DNA from: Korarchaeum sp964519515
GTDB taxonomy: Archaea > Korarchaeota > Korarchaeia > Korarchaeales > Korarchaeaceae
NCBI GenBank assembly: GCA_964519515.1
Contig: CAZFIJ010000011.1
Location: 1-7,091, forward strand
Length of the DNA: 7,091 nt
Reading direction: 5' to 3'
Position 1 is the first letter of the stretch. Each line of letters begins with the position of its first letter. A model generated the notes under the pieces. The model saw nothing but the letters and a program-made list of their open reading frames with translations, did not search any database and was not told where the DNA came from. A program made the translations under genes and the position numbers. Positions 6,084-7,091 of this stretch are shown piece after piece.

Positions 6084-6728
6084 ATGCGCTTCATCTTGAT
6101 GCATCCGGATGGGGAGGTAGAGCATCTAGATCTCCAGATAAGGAGAGTGATATTAGGGGGATGGACTGGGAGGGATAGGGATGAAGTACTCTCCCACATA
6201 GAGGAGTTGAAGAGACTCGGGATCCCTGAGCCCGATAGGGTCCCCTCTTTCTTCCCCGTTCCCGTTGATCTCCTCCGCTCCTCTAGTTCGATACAAGTCC
6301 TGAGCGATAGGACTAACGGTGAGGTAGAGTACGTCCTCTTCGTCGAGAGGGGAGAGCCCTCTTACGTGACTGTAGGGAGCGATCACACTGATAGAGAAGT
6401 GGAGAGGATCAACGTTCACTTATCCAAGCTCCTCTACCCTAAGGTAGTGGCCCCGATCCTCTGGAGTTATGATGACGTGAGGGACCATTGGGATGAGTTG
6501 ACCCTCTCTATGGAAGTAGATGGTTCGATAGCTCAAGAATCGAGAGTATCATCGATAATCCACCCTGAGAAGCTTCTAGAGATCTGCGATGAGGATTGCA
6601 TCATCTTCTCCGGCTCGATAAAGTGGAAGGACGGTACTCTGAGGTTCGGTAAGAGGTATAAGATATCGCTCAAGGACCCCGTCCTCAATAGGTCGATATC
6701 CTTCTCATATGAGGCCGTGAGGATATAG
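6084..6728 (+). CDS. DUF2848 family protein, possibly FAH-like
   Basis: A 214-residue soluble protein matching the DUF2848 family (usual length about 220) as I remember it. Visible hallmarks are RRVILGGWTGRDRDEVLSHI (20-39), ELKRLGIPEPDRVPSFFPVP (41-60), TNGEVEYVLF (77-86), VGSDHTDREVE (97-107), SKLLYPKVVAPILWSYDDV (114-132) and IIFSGSIKW (173-181). The function is unknown. GEVEYVL, GSDHTDRE and the C-terminal FSG...GKRY layout recall the E-x-E, ND-x-S-x-RD and GT...GD motifs of fumarylacetoacetate hydrolases, suggesting a metal-dependent C-C hydrolase or decarboxylase fold; that link is inference. ATG 6084 is chosen for a full first strand and its distance from the TATA-like element. ATG 6099 is the alternative. 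It is divergent from the LarA-like gene, and the DUF4392 gene follows after 49 bases on the same strand. Confidence 0.8.
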   Translation: MRFILMHPDGEVEHLDLQIRRVILGGWTGRDRDEVLSHIEELKRLGIPEPDRVPSFFPVPVDLLRSSSSIQVLSDRTNGEVEYVLFVERGEPSYVTVGSDHTDREVERINVHLSKLLYPKVVAPILWSYDDVRDHWDELTLSMEVDGSIAQESRVSSIIHPEKLLEICDEDCIIFSGSIKWKDGTLRFGKRYKISLKDPVLNRSISFSYEAVRI

Positions 6729-6740
6729 TTTAAAATTTTA
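6729..6740 (+). terminator. A/T-rich palindrome after the DUF2848 gene
   Basis: TTTAAAATTTTA directly follows the TAG at 6726-6728 and contains the perfect palindrome TAAAATTTTA (6731-6740). It could end the DUF2848 transcript, or act as a further TATA box located about 25 bases before an ATG at 6760 that opens only a four-codon frame. Neither use can be settled from sequence. Confidence 0.3.
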
Positions 6741-6744
6741 CGAG

Positions 6745-6756
6745 TTAATCTTAAAT
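6745..6756 (+). promoter_or_regulatory. TATA-like box of the DUF4392 gene
   Basis: TTAATCTTAAAT has its centre about 26 bases before the ATG at 6778, the standard distance for a leaderless archaeal start. This suggests that the gene can be transcribed separately from the DUF2848 gene upstream. Confidence 0.4.
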
Positions 6757-6788
6757 CCTATGAGCGGTTGAAATCTTATGAGCTTTGA
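6753..6788 (+). repeat. Imperfect 18-base tandem duplication over the DUF4392 start codon
   Basis: The 13 bases AAATCCTATGAGC at 6753-6765 recur as AAATCTTATGAGC at 6771-6783 with one mismatch, exactly 18 bases apart. The two ATG codons (6760 and 6778) are therefore in the same frame. The first is closed after three codons by a TGA at 6769-6771, so only the second can begin the gene. Confidence 0.6.
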
Positions 6789-7091
6789 GCAAGTCTGCGA
6801 GGGCATAGATAGGTTGATCACGATAGATGTGAGCGGTAGAGGCGTCATATACAAGTTATATGAAGCAGCGAGATCTCAATCGGGGAAGCCTCTCACATTA
6901 AGTGCAGCTGATTCGATTAGGGAGAAGTTGAAGGAGGGCGATACAGCGATAATAACTACTGGCTTCAGAGTGCTCCCAGATATGATGCAGGAGACCGATG
7001 GGCCCTTAGGCGCCGCCTCTATAACTAAAGCCTTGATACACCTCAAAGCTAAGCCAGTGGTAGTGATAGAGAGGGAGTCCTTCGGGATAAT
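6778..7091 (+). CDS. DUF4392 protein, D-glutamate cyclase-like (3' end beyond the window)
   Basis: The first 104 residues of a gene that runs off the right edge. They match the start of DUF4392: GRGVIYKLYEAARS (20-33), a predicted Rossmann-like strand AIITTGF (57-63), and the signature QETDGPLGAASITKAL (71-86), followed by KPVVVIERE (92-100). DUF4392 is the C-terminal half of mitochondrial D-glutamate cyclase (DGLUCY), which converts D-glutamate to 5-oxo-D-proline. There it is fused to a DUF1445 half. Here the domain begins almost at the start codon, so this is a stand-alone form, and its reaction may differ. The ATG at 6778 is fixed by an in-frame TGA nine bases upstream (6769-6771) and by a TATA-like box 26 bases away. 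It lies 49 bases after the DUF2848 gene on the same strand. Confidence 0.8.
   Translation, partial: MSFEQVCEGIDRLITIDVSGRGVIYKLYEAARSQSGKPLTLSAADSIREKLKEGDTAIITTGFRVLPDMMQETDGPLGAASITKALIHLKAKPVVVIERESFGI

Noticed and set aside
6032..6199. Longer N-terminus for the LarA-like protein, starting at 6199 or 6094
   Set aside because: The added residues do not resemble the family N-terminus and overlap the DUF2848 gene on the other strand; the TTG at 6031 gives the expected beginning.
6760..6780. Reading through TGA 6769-6771 (selenocysteine) to extend the DUF4392 protein from ATG 6760
   Set aside because: The ATG at 6778 already gives a complete family N-terminus, nothing conserved precedes it, and no selenocysteine insertion element can be shown.
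1..7091. CRISPR array, insertion sequence, attachment site or prophage
   Set aside because: No regularly spaced direct repeats, transposase motifs or terminal inverted repeats were seen; gene content is ordinary chromosomal metabolism and transport.

Overview
The window looks like chromosomal DNA from an anaerobic, thermophilic archaeon. Most genes have an A/T-rich TATA-like box about 25 bases before the start codon with little or no leader. GTG and TTG starts are used, and AGG/AGA (Arg) and ATA (Ile) codons are common. The superoxide reductase closely resembles, from memory, the Pyrococcus furiosus protein. The overall style recalls Korarchaeota or a related deep Thermoproteota lineage, but no rRNA or marker gene is present, so that placement is inference.

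Layout. Bases 1-248 hold an open frame that is probably the unrecognised tail of a plus-strand gene, followed by a T-rich terminator and a gene-free gap to 469. Bases 470-2734 encode a 754-residue DUF389 membrane protein with an unusual secreted N-terminal extension. It converges on a minus-strand MntP-type manganese efflux pump (2765-3280), which is divergent from a plus-strand superoxide reductase (3512-3883). Next comes an AEC-family (auxin efflux/malate permease-like) transporter (3914-4819), whose 3' end overlaps by 12 bp the end of a minus-strand LarA-family nickel-pincer racemase homologue (4808-6031). A DUF2848 protein (6084-6728) is divergent from the LarA gene and appears to share one TATA-like element with it. 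The window ends inside a DUF4392 (D-glutamate cyclase-like) gene that starts at 6778.

How the genes may work together. MntP and superoxide reductase form a divergent pair that fits metal and superoxide stress. The right half (AEC carboxylate carrier, LarA-type 2-hydroxyacid racemase/epimerase, DUF2848, DUF4392) reads like a small cassette for uptake and stereochemical processing of an organic acid, possibly a hydroxyacid or D-glutamate/pyroglutamate-related compound. The families are recognised from sequence; the joint pathway is inference. I see no tRNA, rRNA, CRISPR array, insertion sequence or other mobile element.
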